A stretch of DNA of 64,000 nucleotides from Cellvibrio sp. KY-GH-1 (lineage in GTDB: Bacteria > Pseudomonadota > Gammaproteobacteria > Pseudomonadales > Cellvibrionaceae), in NCBI RefSeq assembly GCF_008806975.1, contig NZ_CP031728.1:2046001-2110000 (forward strand). Direction: 5' to 3'. The notes beneath the pieces are model-generated. The model searched no databases, was not told the origin of the DNA, and saw only the letters and a program-made list of their open reading frames with translations. Numbering within the stretch: the first letter of the stretch is position 1; each line of letters begins with the position of its first letter. Positions 15,455 through 23,663 of this stretch are shown here, piece by piece. A program made the position numbers and the translations under genes.

Positions 15455-18400
15455 TTATTCTAACCCACGACGATACCAATGCCGTACTAATCCATAAGTT
15501 AACAGGCTACAAATTACTGCGCTGAGCAACGCGTGCCATAAGGCCCCCGGATAAATCGCATGCATTACACCCAATTGGCGCAAGACAATTAGCATGCCGA
15601 ACATCACAAGCGCTACACCCATCTGTTGTGAGCGAATCAGCAACATCACCAACGCCACACCAATAAAAGGGTAAAGCTGCTGACCTAGTAACTGCGGAAA
15701 TTCCCGGCTGGCCAGCGACGAGCAAAATAGCCAGATCAGTGCCAATAGGCTGATTAATGCAAAGCGCCAGGGCTTGCTGCTGAAGCGCACCAACCCCAAT
15801 GCGAGGATGATCGATATTACAAACGGAAACACGCCTTTAAAACCATTCAGGATGGTTGTGAGCCAGGGAATCGGCGTCGCCCAATCTGCTGAGTACGAGC
15901 CCGGCGCCCACGTGGAAGGTAAGGTCAACTCCAACAGACAACGAAAGCCAGTGAGCGCGAATGCCAAAGTGGCACCCAACATAAAATCACGCGCGAGGTT
16001 GGTATCCGGACGCGGGCGCTGCCCGTGAATTGCCTGAGCGGCAAAAAATAACACTACACCTTGGGCAACCACCGCAACACCCATTCCAAACAGCATCATC
16101 GCGATTTGTATCCACCAACCCATTGTAGTTTGTAAAGCGCCTAGTATCTGGTCAAACCAGAGTAGCGTCACCACCACTTGTGCAACAACGCCCACCGCGA
16201 TCCATGGCCACGCCGCCTTGAAGCTAAAACTGCGCGTCGTTTGTTTGCGGAAAAAACACAATGCTGCACAACCAACCAGGGCAAGTAATGCCACTTGCGC
16301 AATTATTCGATAGGGTTGCTGACGAGAATATTCTTCACTTTCGGCACGCGTCCAGGCCTCAGGAATATCGATGGTGCGTACATAACTCACCACCTCATCA
16401 CCGGCCAATTTAATAATGATTGCTGCGCGCGCGTTGTTATGGTCATACGCGCGTTTATCAAGATAAGTCAGCACCCAATCACTGCGCGCAGGACGTTGGA
16501 TTTCCTCCACCGATTTTTCTTCCAACAACATGGGGTCAGCCCAGTTCAACTGGCGAATCCAATCCTGTGCTTTAACAATGGCCTGCTCGCGCGATAATTT
16601 TTCTCCTGCCCTTGCCTCAGGTAGCTTGTGCACTAATTCATGAAGGCTACCATCCGGATACAACCAGGCCTGCCACTCTTCTGCACGCTCTTCGACTGGC
16701 CCGTCAAATTTACGCCAGCTCACAACCCAAAAAGGTTTATCCAGGTATTTCCCAATCAAACCTTGGACTTTGTCCGCACCCGTTTCTCGCCATACATACT
16801 CCAGTGGTTGCGACCACCCGTTATGGGTGATGACACTGGAGTGCCACCCCCCAGTCAAAGTGATATTTTTTTCGCGCAGAATATTTTCCGCCGCCACTCT
16901 GGCCTGGTGGCGATCAATTTGATAGGAGTAAGGAGTCCAATCAATGCGTGGTGCTTTGGTTGCCGTTGTGATAATCAAGGCAACAGAAATAATTACCAAG
17001 GCAGCTGACCACACTGGTTTGATAAAAATTGCACGGGTAGTCGTAGGTGCATCATTAATAGGCTCGCTAGGCGAATTCACCGGAACAACAACTTCAACGA
17101 CGCCATTGCGCCATTCATCGGCCAACGCTGTAAATTGCCCCCGTTTCAAACACGCCCAGGCAAATACCAATAACGGTGCAACGCCGGCAAGAACAACTAA
17201 CACTCGATCAACCCATAAGCTTACATCGGTCGCTGTAAAAATCGGCAAGCTCATTAACACCAAGTCATATTCAAAATGAGTGATCATAGAGACCATCAAA
17301 CCAAAGCGCAGATACACCAAACCAAATACCAACGCAGGAATAAATAATTCGATGAGACGGCTATATCCGGGAAGATTGGGATAATTTGCGTGAGCACCAC
17401 CAAAAATTAATGCCTGTGCAATCAAGGTAAAAATGACCAGCTTGTTGCGGAAGCCGTAATGATTACCAATGATCACGGCAAGCGATAATGGAATAGCCCG
17501 AAATAAACATTCCTCCCAGGTGCCCGCCTGCAACGCCGTAAAAATGGGCCCTAATGCGGGCCGCCAGCTGGCAAGAATATTCGGATCAACTGTAATGTCT
17601 GCCGGAGTCCACCAACCCAAAACTTTTGTACTGAACCAATAAAACGCCATTGCATAAAGCAAGAAAAATCCGGTCCAGGCAAACGCGCCCAACAAACGCC
17701 CCAAAATTTCAGGAGAGGCAGCCGCTGGTCGAAACATATCCCACAAACGTGGGTGCTCAGCAAACGCGTTGCGTGTAAGCCCTTCAGCCACAGCATAAAT
17801 GGTTGCGAATAGCAGCGAGGCGAATAGTAATGCACCGCCTGCCTGTGCCAGCTGTTGAAAAATAAATGTTTGTTCAGAACTGGTAGTTTGATAATTCATC
17901 CAGGCCACTGGCATATTTGCGATTAACGCCGCGCCCAGCCCTGCCCCAACAACTAACGCTGGTCCAAATGCATTTATCCAACGCAATTGATGGCGACGAA
18001 ACAACCAAACTCCACCTCCCACCAAACCGCCCAAACCAAAAATCACGGCCATTAAATAACTGGCTATTTGGCTGATCTGAGTATTGAGCGAGCGCATCTC
18101 ATCAAAGCGTTGATTGAATGCCTGAGGAATATGTTTAAAGGTATCAACGGCAACCAATTGATCACCCGCTACTTTTAATGCGATGCGAAAACGCGCTTCA
18201 CCAACCGCGAGATGTACATGTTCATACGTAAAGGTGTAATCCACTCGTCCGCTTGCTTGGCGCTGCTGCTTGGTTTCAAATGTTTTGTACGCGTTAAATC
18301 GCTCGCCCATAAATTTGCGCGCACCGCTTTCAGCCAATTCACGCGCGGCTTTTTCCTCTAGCGCGGCGCCCGGAGTTTTCTCCGAAATTAAATAGGCAAA

Positions 18401-18805
18401 CGAAATAGGTTCACCGCGCGGACTAAACGCCGTAATTAATTCTTCTTCCTGCCCCGGGGAGAAAGTGCGCACTTTCCAGTAATGAGTCACCGCATCCAAC
18501 TGCGGAATTAATGTTTGAAATACCTTTATGCCGCCCGCTTCCAGCTCTACGTAATTTTGCAGCCCTCGATCACTAATAAAAACGGCAGCGGAACGCTCGG
18601 TTTTTAAATTTGAAAATTGTTGCTGTTGGAAAACCCGTGCAGCAGCGACAGCCTGCTCGCGCGAAAACGTGATGTCCAGGTTTAAACCGGGCGCAGCCAA
18701 AAACATCAATTTAATTGCGGCCACCGATGCAAAAAAGGAAAGCATCAAGAAAACAGCCCAAAAATACGGGGAGCGTAGAAAAACTGAAGGGGAGCTTTGC
18801 ATCAT
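15455..18805 (-). CDS. Very large CPBP-family intramembrane metalloprotease-like protein
   Basis: The start at 18805 (MMQSSPSVF) has an AAAGGAAC site and leads into an N-terminal membrane anchor; about 1116 residues follow. Residues near 45-250 (chosen numbering) form an extracytoplasmic PepSY-like region, then a set of helices carries the CPBP motifs E431-E432 with R436 (WEECLFR), H472 (AHANYPN) and H510 (THFEYD). Further helices, a second extracytoplasmic region (near WTPYSYQIDRHQARV) and another multi-helix block complete it. CPBP enzymes (CAAX/Rce1-like) cleave within or near the membrane. The usual family length is 200-350, so this is an elaborated, probably duplicated architecture. Substrate and role are unknown. 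It appears to be a single-gene unit. Confidence 0.75.
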   Translation of the reverse strand: MMQSSPSVFLRSPYFWAVFLMLSFFASVAAIKLMFLAAPGLNLDITFSREQAVAAARVFQQQQFSNLKTERSAAVFISDRGLQNYVELEAGGIKVFQTLIPQLDAVTHYWKVRTFSPGQEEELITAFSPRGEPISFAYLISEKTPGAALEEKAARELAESGARKFMGERFNAYKTFETKQQRQASGRVDYTFTYEHVHLAVGEARFRIALKVAGDQLVAVDTFKHIPQAFNQRFDEMRSLNTQISQIASYLMAVIFGLGGLVGGGVWLFRRHQLRWINAFGPALVVGAGLGAALIANMPVAWMNYQTTSSEQTFIFQQLAQAGGALLFASLLFATIYAVAEGLTRNAFAEHPRLWDMFRPAAASPEILGRLLGAFAWTGFFLLYAMAFYWFSTKVLGWWTPADITVDPNILASWRPALGPIFTALQAGTWEECLFRAIPLSLAVIIGNHYGFRNKLVIFTLIAQALIFGGAHANYPNLPGYSRLIELFIPALVFGLVYLRFGLMVSMITHFEYDLVLMSLPIFTATDVSLWVDRVLVVLAGVAPLLVFAWACLKRGQFTALADEWRNGVVEVVVPVNSPSEPINDAPTTTRAIFIKPVWSAALVIISVALIITTATKAPRIDWTPYSYQIDRHQARVAAENILREKNITLTGGWHSSVITHNGWSQPLEYVWRETGADKVQGLIGKYLDKPFWVVSWRKFDGPVEERAEEWQAWLYPDGSLHELVHKLPEARAGEKLSREQAIVKAQDWIRQLNWADPMLLEEKSVEEIQRPARSDWVLTYLDKRAYDHNNARAAIIIKLAGDEVVSYVRTIDIPEAWTRAESEEYSRQQPYRIIAQVALLALVGCAALCFFRKQTTRSFSFKAAWPWIAVGVVAQVVVTLLWFDQILGALQTTMGWWIQIAMMLFGMGVAVVAQGVVLFFAAQAIHGQRPRPDTNLARDFMLGATLAFALTGFRCLLELTLPSTWAPGSYSADWATPIPWLTTILNGFKGVFPFVISIILALGLVRFSSKPWRFALISLLALIWLFCSSLASREFPQLLGQQLYPFIGVALVMLLIRSQQMGVALVMFGMLIVLRQLGVMHAIYPGALWHALLSAVICSLLTYGLVRHWYRRGLE

Positions 18806-19114
18806 GCATGTTCCTTTTACGTTTTTGATTATGATTTTTTCCTGCCGATAACTGGCTACTGCAATCCTAACGATATTTATTGCCGGGGTATAGCCGATAA
18901 ATACTACCAATACACAGGCTTTTTACGCGAAACACGCGAAAAATAATGGTTCTTGAGCAACGCAACAGCTACACTAGGCGACATAAATAAAAGGATTATT
19001 GCGCCACCAGCCGGGACATGCCATTTGCCAATCATCGACCAAGTCTGGCCCAGCCGAACCCTTTTACAGATTCCGTTATCGACTGTTTATTCAAACTTTT
19101 TACACGTTATTTTT

Positions 19115-19738
19115 ATGAGTAAATCCCAATCCGTTGTTGGCATCATTCTCGCCGGCGGCCTTGCCAAACGCATGGGCGGAGGCGACAAATGCCTACTGCC
19201 ACTCGCCGGTAAAACCCTGCTGCAACGGACTGTTGAGCGCGCCCAACCCCAGGTAGAAAAACTGCTGTTGAATGCCAACGGCAGCAGCCTGCGTTTTGCA
19301 CGTAACCGCCTACCGGTTGTACCAGATTTGTTGCCCGGCAACCTGGGCCCCCTGGCCGGTATTCACGCCGGACTAAATTGGATGCGTAAAGACAATCCCA
19401 ATGCCGAATGGCTGGTGAGCTTCGCTTCTGACACACCCTTTTTTCCGCTGGATTTGGTTCCCCAATTATTAGCTGCTGCAGCTAGCCATCACAGCCTACT
19501 TGTCATCGCAAATTCCCGCTTGCGCAGCCATCCGGTGTTTGCGCTTTGGCATGTGTCTCTGGCGGATAAAATCGAACAACAATTAATGACCGGGGATGTA
19601 CCGCGTTTGCAAGAATGGGTTAAACAACAAAAAATGGTAGAAGTGACCTTTGCCGCAGATACCTATGATCCGTTTTTTAATATCAATACACCGCAAGATC
19701 TTTACGCCGCCGAGCCGCTGGTAAGCTTGGTTAAATAA
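19115..19738 (+). CDS. mobA: Molybdenum cofactor guanylyltransferase MobA
   Basis: GIILAGGLAKRMGGGDKCLLPLAGKTLLQR is the nucleotidyltransferase signature, and LPVVPDLLPGNLGPLAGIHAGL and the SFASDTPFFP motif match MobA. It attaches GMP to molybdopterin to make the guanine dinucleotide cofactor. The ATG at 19115 (MSKSQSVV) gives the usual 207 residues; an upstream extension of 54 codons from a TTG has no family match. The ribosome site is weak. No other moco genes lie nearby. Confidence 0.92.
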   Translation: MSKSQSVVGIILAGGLAKRMGGGDKCLLPLAGKTLLQRTVERAQPQVEKLLLNANGSSLRFARNRLPVVPDLLPGNLGPLAGIHAGLNWMRKDNPNAEWLVSFASDTPFFPLDLVPQLLAAAASHHSLLVIANSRLRSHPVFALWHVSLADKIEQQLMTGDVPRLQEWVKQQKMVEVTFAADTYDPFFNINTPQDLYAAEPLVSLVK

Positions 19739-19805
19739 ACACAACAAGATCGCCTACAATTAGCAAAGCTGTTATCTTTTCCGAAATTTTTTGAGGAAGA
19801 TTCTC

Positions 19806-20201
19806 ATGTTGTGGCGATTAGTTTGTGTTGCGCAGTTTTATCTATTATTGATTATCTACACTTATCTCGGCTTAACACCTCATCCAGAAAATTCCGTCCC
19901 GGTTTTTAATGACTTATTAATGCATTTTACCGGCTACGTTGTAGCTGCCTTTTCAATTAGCTTTGCTCGCCCTCACTGGGTACTTTGGCGACGCGCAACA
20001 CTTTTAATCGTTTACTCATTTGCAATCGAGATTGGCCAGCACTTTAATCCGCCGCGCACCTTTAGCATGACTGACATGCTCGCCAATAGCAGCGGCGTTA
20101 TTCTGGGGCTGTGCACAGTGCTGCTGCTAACCAGATACGTAAGCGTTTTTTCCAGCCTGCTCTACTGGAAGACCAAATTGCAAAAAGCACCCTCACTCTA
20201 G
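19806..20201 (+). CDS. VanZ-family membrane protein
   Basis: Four hydrophobic segments and the motif series TYLGLTPHPE, NDLLMHFTGYVVAAF, EIGQHF and SMTDMLANSSGVILG fit the VanZ-like family, a small membrane family of unknown biochemical role (founder linked to teicoplanin resistance). The ATG at 19806 follows GAGGAAG at 19793-19799. It ends 17 bases before the DUF1287 gene, so the two are probably co-transcribed. Confidence 0.85.
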   Translation: MLWRLVCVAQFYLLLIIYTYLGLTPHPENSVPVFNDLLMHFTGYVVAAFSISFARPHWVLWRRATLLIVYSFAIEIGQHFNPPRTFSMTDMLANSSGVILGLCTVLLLTRYVSVFSSLLYWKTKLQKAPSL

Positions 20202-20218
20202 ATTATTTATCGCCAATC

Positions 20219-20824
20219 ATGACAACAATTAGTCGCTGTCTATGTTTGCTGCTGTTCAGTTTGCCAGTTTCAGTACTGAACGCAGAGACACCCTCGGCCA
20301 AACAGAAAACTTTTATTGCGGCAGCGCTCGCTCAAACTCAGGATGACATCACCTATAACGGTGCGTATTTTAAGATTAGCTATCCCATGGGCGATATACC
20401 CCAACAATACGGCGTTTGTACCGATGTTGTTATTCGGGCCTATCGAAAAATAGGAGTAGATTTGCAAGAGTTGGTGCATAAGGATATGCGCGAAAATTTT
20501 TCACTGTATCCAGCAAAGCGCAATTGGGGACAAACAAAAACCGACACCAATATCGATCATAGACGTGTACCCAACCTGCAAACTTTTTTCACTCGTCACG
20601 GAAAGAAACTTCCGTTAACCCAAGTGACAATAGATTATCAACCCGGTGATCTGGTTACCTGGATGCTTGCCAATAAATTACCGCACATAGGTGTGGTGAC
20701 CGACAGACTTTCAGCAGATGGACAACGCCGACTTATCGTTCACAATATCGGCGCCGGCCCGCAACTGGAAGATGTATTATTTGCGTATCCGATTACGGGC
20801 CACTATCGCTACGCACTACCTTGA
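20219..20824 (+). CDS. DUF1287 family secreted protein
   Basis: A signal peptide (CLLLFSLPVSVLNAE) precedes AAALAQTQDDITYNGAYFKISYPMGDIP and GVCTDVVIRAYRKIGVDLQELVHKDM, the conserved DUF1287 blocks with an invariant cysteine (GVCTD) and histidine (LPHIGVV) that suggest an NlpC/P60-like cysteine hydrolase fold; function is not proven. Start at 20219 fits the signal peptide. Its last 32 bases overlap the 3' end of the opposing esterase gene. Confidence 0.85.
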   Translation: MTTISRCLCLLLFSLPVSVLNAETPSAKQKTFIAAALAQTQDDITYNGAYFKISYPMGDIPQQYGVCTDVVIRAYRKIGVDLQELVHKDMRENFSLYPAKRNWGQTKTDTNIDHRRVPNLQTFFTRHGKKLPLTQVTIDYQPGDLVTWMLANKLPHIGVVTDRLSADGQRRLIVHNIGAGPQLEDVLFAYPITGHYRYALP

Positions 20825-21800
20825 ATTGCTTATCGAGAAACGTAACCACGGCATCAACAGAAGGTTGCAACCAAGGATCAAATAACCAAAAGGAGTGTGG
20901 TGTATTAGAGATTTTCGTCACTTGATACGGAATTCCTAACGGCTTCATCTTTTCAATCATTTCCCTATGCCCAACACTGAATCGCTCCTGGGCGCTGATC
21001 AAAAATAAAATCGGCGGTGTCTTTTTATTAACATAAAATATCGGCGATGCCTCATGCCACAGCTCCGCTTTTTCAGCATAACGCCCACCAAACCAGGCAC
21101 CGGCAGCAGATGGCTTTTTACGCGGGTCATCTTCATGCAAGCGCGCTGCTTCAGACGTAAAATCTGATAAACCATCGATATTGATAATGGCTTGTACATC
21201 GCTAGAAACAGCAGACGTTTGCGCTTGGGGATCGAATTTGGCAATACCTGAGGTTACGCCAGTAAGGCTGGCAATTTGCCCTCCCGCAGACCCCCCGGCA
21301 AGCGCAATTTGATGCGGGTTCACTGCATATTTTTCAGCGTGAGTGCGCAGCCAGCGAACCGCTGCTTTTGCATCGTAAATCGCAGCCGGATATTGTGCTT
21401 CACCAGATAAACGATAACTAATAGTCGCTGCCACATAACCCCGCTCTGCCATAGCTATTGCGAAAGGTGTAAAATTGGTTCTATACCCGCCCCCCCAACC
21501 ACCACCATGCACAAAGATTAGCGCAGGCCGTGATTGATCTCTTTTGTTTGCTGGTAAATACAAATCCAGTTGTAATACACGGTTTCCATAACGCACATAG
21601 CTGATGTTTTTAATTTCTTTTACCGAAGGTGGAAGCGTGTAATCGGGAATTGAAATAAATGAATATTCACCAATCAATTTTTGATAGGTAACTTCTGGTG
21701 TATAGGTATTGGCGGGATCTTTAATTTGAGTAATAGTTTGGCAAGCACTCAACCCCAAAGCGCTAAAAAAAATTGCAAGAAAATATAGTTTGGTTGTCAT
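20793..21800 (-). CDS. Lipoprotein alpha/beta-hydrolase (BD-FAE/HSL-like esterase)
   Basis: Signal peptide with lipobox LSAC (Cys20) predicts a lipid-anchored envelope protein. The hydrolase has the oxyanion motif HGGGWGGG, the nucleophile elbow GGSAGGQ, and a late acid/histidine region ending SNTPHSFWLFDP. This combination is typical of bifunctional carbohydrate esterase/feruloyl-esterase-like and hormone-sensitive-lipase-like enzymes. An Ala at +2 followed by polar residues cannot settle which membrane it occupies (Gln follows the Cys). Substrate could be acetyl or feruloyl groups of plant polysaccharides, which would fit the host, but this is inference. Confidence 0.85.
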   Translation of the reverse strand: MTTKLYFLAIFFSALGLSACQTITQIKDPANTYTPEVTYQKLIGEYSFISIPDYTLPPSVKEIKNISYVRYGNRVLQLDLYLPANKRDQSRPALIFVHGGGWGGGYRTNFTPFAIAMAERGYVAATISYRLSGEAQYPAAIYDAKAAVRWLRTHAEKYAVNPHQIALAGGSAGGQIASLTGVTSGIAKFDPQAQTSAVSSDVQAIINIDGLSDFTSEAARLHEDDPRKKPSAAGAWFGGRYAEKAELWHEASPIFYVNKKTPPILFLISAQERFSVGHREMIEKMKPLGIPYQVTKISNTPHSFWLFDPWLQPSVDAVVTFLDKQFKVVRSDSGP

Positions 21801-21921
21801 GGTTACCTACTCGCAGCAAAAGGAAGATAACCGAATATTTATGCCGACATTATTATCTGAGCCAAATGTAATATTGAAAAAACTGTAATGCTAAAAAAAC
21901 AAAAGTGTATCTGCGGAAAAT

Positions 21922-21950
21922 AAAAAGGCCAGCAATTGCTGGCCTTTTTT
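21922..21950. terminator. Bidirectional intrinsic terminator
   Basis: A perfect GGCCAGCAA/TTGCTGGCC stem is flanked by A5 on the left and T6 on the right. It ends aceF transcripts on the minus strand and could block read-through on the plus strand. Confidence 0.85.
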
Positions 21951-21970
21951 ACATCAATACAACAGACCTA

Positions 21971-23569
21971 TCACAATAACAAACGACGCAAATCGCCAAT
22001 TACTGAAACCAGATAAGTCATAAAGCGGCCAGCATCAGAACCATTTACTGCGCGATGATCATAAGACAATGACAGTGGTAACATGTTGCGCGGGATAAAC
22101 TCTTTACCGTTCCACACCGGCTTCATTTGCGCACGGGATACACCCAGAATACCGACTTCAGTCGGTGCAGACACCATTGGGGTAAAGCCGTTGCCGCCCA
22201 TTGCTCCCAGACTGGATATAGTGAAGCAACCGCCCTGCATTTCAGCCGGAGTCAACTTTCCATCACGCGCTTTTTTGGCCAACACGTTGATTTCATCGGC
22301 CAACTCAAACAAGCCTTTCTTATCGGCATTGCGCACGACAGGCACCAGCAAGCCGATTGGGGTATCTACCGCAATACCAATATGTACAAACTTCTTGTGT
22401 ACGATACTTTCGCCGTCTTGATGCATAGACACATTGAAAGAAGGCTCAGCAACCAACGCCGCAGCTACCGCTTTCACAATGAATGGCAATGGAGTCAGCT
22501 TGCTGCCACGCTTTTCAGCTTCAGCCTTCATGCTATTGCGGAATGCCTCCAAGTCAGTAATGTCAGCATCGTCAAATTGCGTGATGCGCGGAACATTCAA
22601 CCAACTGCGAGTCATGGCCTCGGCAGTCAGCTTTTTGATCTTGCTCATCTTAACGATTTCGATTTCACCAAATTTGGAGTAATCGATCACAGGAAGGGCC
22701 GGAATACCGGAACCACCACCCAGCGAAGCACCCGATTGAGCAGCCTGCACAATTGGCTTCACGTATGCGCGAATATCATCTTTCTGCAAACGACCACGTG
22801 GACCAGTGCCAGACACCTTGCCCATATCAACACCAAGTTGGCGAGCGAGTTTGCGCACAGCTGGGCCAGCGTAAACATCACCCGTTTGCTCAACTTCTGC
22901 AGCAGGAGCAGGTGCCGGTTTAGGTGCTTCTACTTTTGGTGCCTCTGATTTCGGGGCGGGAGCCGCTTCTGCCTTGGCTGGGGCTGCTACAGGAGCAGCT
23001 GCAGTGCCACCAACAGTAGCCAGCACCCCAATCACCGCACCTTGAGAAACTTTATCGCCAACTTTTACCGCGAGGCTAACGATTTTTCCGGCCGCTTCTG
23101 CCGGGATTTCCATGGAGGCCTTATCGGTTTCCAAGACGATTAAGGAATCACCCGCTGCAACTTCGTCGCCAGCCTTCACTGCAATTTCAATAATTTCCAC
23201 ACCTTCGGCTCCGCCAATATCCGGAACCACCATATTGATTTCCGCGCTCGCTGCGGCCGGAGCAGGTGCGGCTACAGGCGCAGCGGCAGGTGCGGCAGCA
23301 AGGGCTGCTTGCGGCGCTGCTGCAGTTTCACCTTCAGCCTCCACTTCGAGCAGAAGGCTGTCTTGCGAGACCTTATCACCCACATTCACTTTAATAGCGA
23401 CAATTTTGCCGGCTTTGTCGGCGGGAATTTCCATTGAAGCCTTGTCAGTTTCAAGCACGACAATTGAATCCCCTTCTGCGATCACATCGCCCACTTTCAC
23501 GGAGATTTCAATTACTTCAACGCCCTCTGCGCCGCCAATATCTGGCACTTTAATAGTTTGAATTGCCAC
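21971..23569 (-). CDS. aceF: Pyruvate dehydrogenase E2, dihydrolipoyl acetyltransferase
   Basis: Two lipoyl domains carry the lipoylation lysines K43 and K150 in ETDKASME, joined by Ala/Pro-rich hinges. A peripheral-subunit-binding domain lies at 231-268 (VRKLARQLGVDMGKVSGTGPRGR), and the catalytic acetyltransferase domain from about 305 ends with the DHR motif (H505). The enzyme transfers acetyl from lipoyl to CoA in the pyruvate dehydrogenase complex. Follows aceE by 94 bases. The E3 gene (lpd) is not in the cluster. Confidence 0.97.
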   Translation of the reverse strand: MAIQTIKVPDIGGAEGVEVIEISVKVGDVIAEGDSIVVLETDKASMEIPADKAGKIVAIKVNVGDKVSQDSLLLEVEAEGETAAAPQAALAAAPAAAPVAAPAPAAASAEINMVVPDIGGAEGVEIIEIAVKAGDEVAAGDSLIVLETDKASMEIPAEAAGKIVSLAVKVGDKVSQGAVIGVLATVGGTAAAPVAAPAKAEAAPAPKSEAPKVEAPKPAPAPAAEVEQTGDVYAGPAVRKLARQLGVDMGKVSGTGPRGRLQKDDIRAYVKPIVQAAQSGASLGGGSGIPALPVIDYSKFGEIEIVKMSKIKKLTAEAMTRSWLNVPRITQFDDADITDLEAFRNSMKAEAEKRGSKLTPLPFIVKAVAAALVAEPSFNVSMHQDGESIVHKKFVHIGIAVDTPIGLLVPVVRNADKKGLFELADEINVLAKKARDGKLTPAEMQGGCFTISSLGAMGGNGFTPMVSAPTEVGILGVSRAQMKPVWNGKEFIPRNMLPLSLSYDHRAVNGSDAGRFMTYLVSVIGDLRRLLL

Positions 23570-23633
23570 TGTAGTAGTTCCTCATTAATCGGTTATTGCT
23601 ACATTTGATAAATGTTTTGGGGAGTACAAACAA

Positions 23634-23660
23634 CATCGCCCTCTTTGTGAGAGGGCGATG
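23634..23660 (-). promoter_or_regulatory. Intercistronic hairpin between aceE and aceF
   Basis: A perfect 10-pair stem, CATCGCCCTC/GAGGGCGATG with a 7-base loop, begins 3 bases after the aceE stop. On the minus strand it is followed by TTGTTTG rather than a real T-run, so it is more likely a stabiliser, processing site or partial terminator that tunes E1 to E2 output than a full stop. Confidence 0.4.
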
Positions 23661-23663
23661 GCT

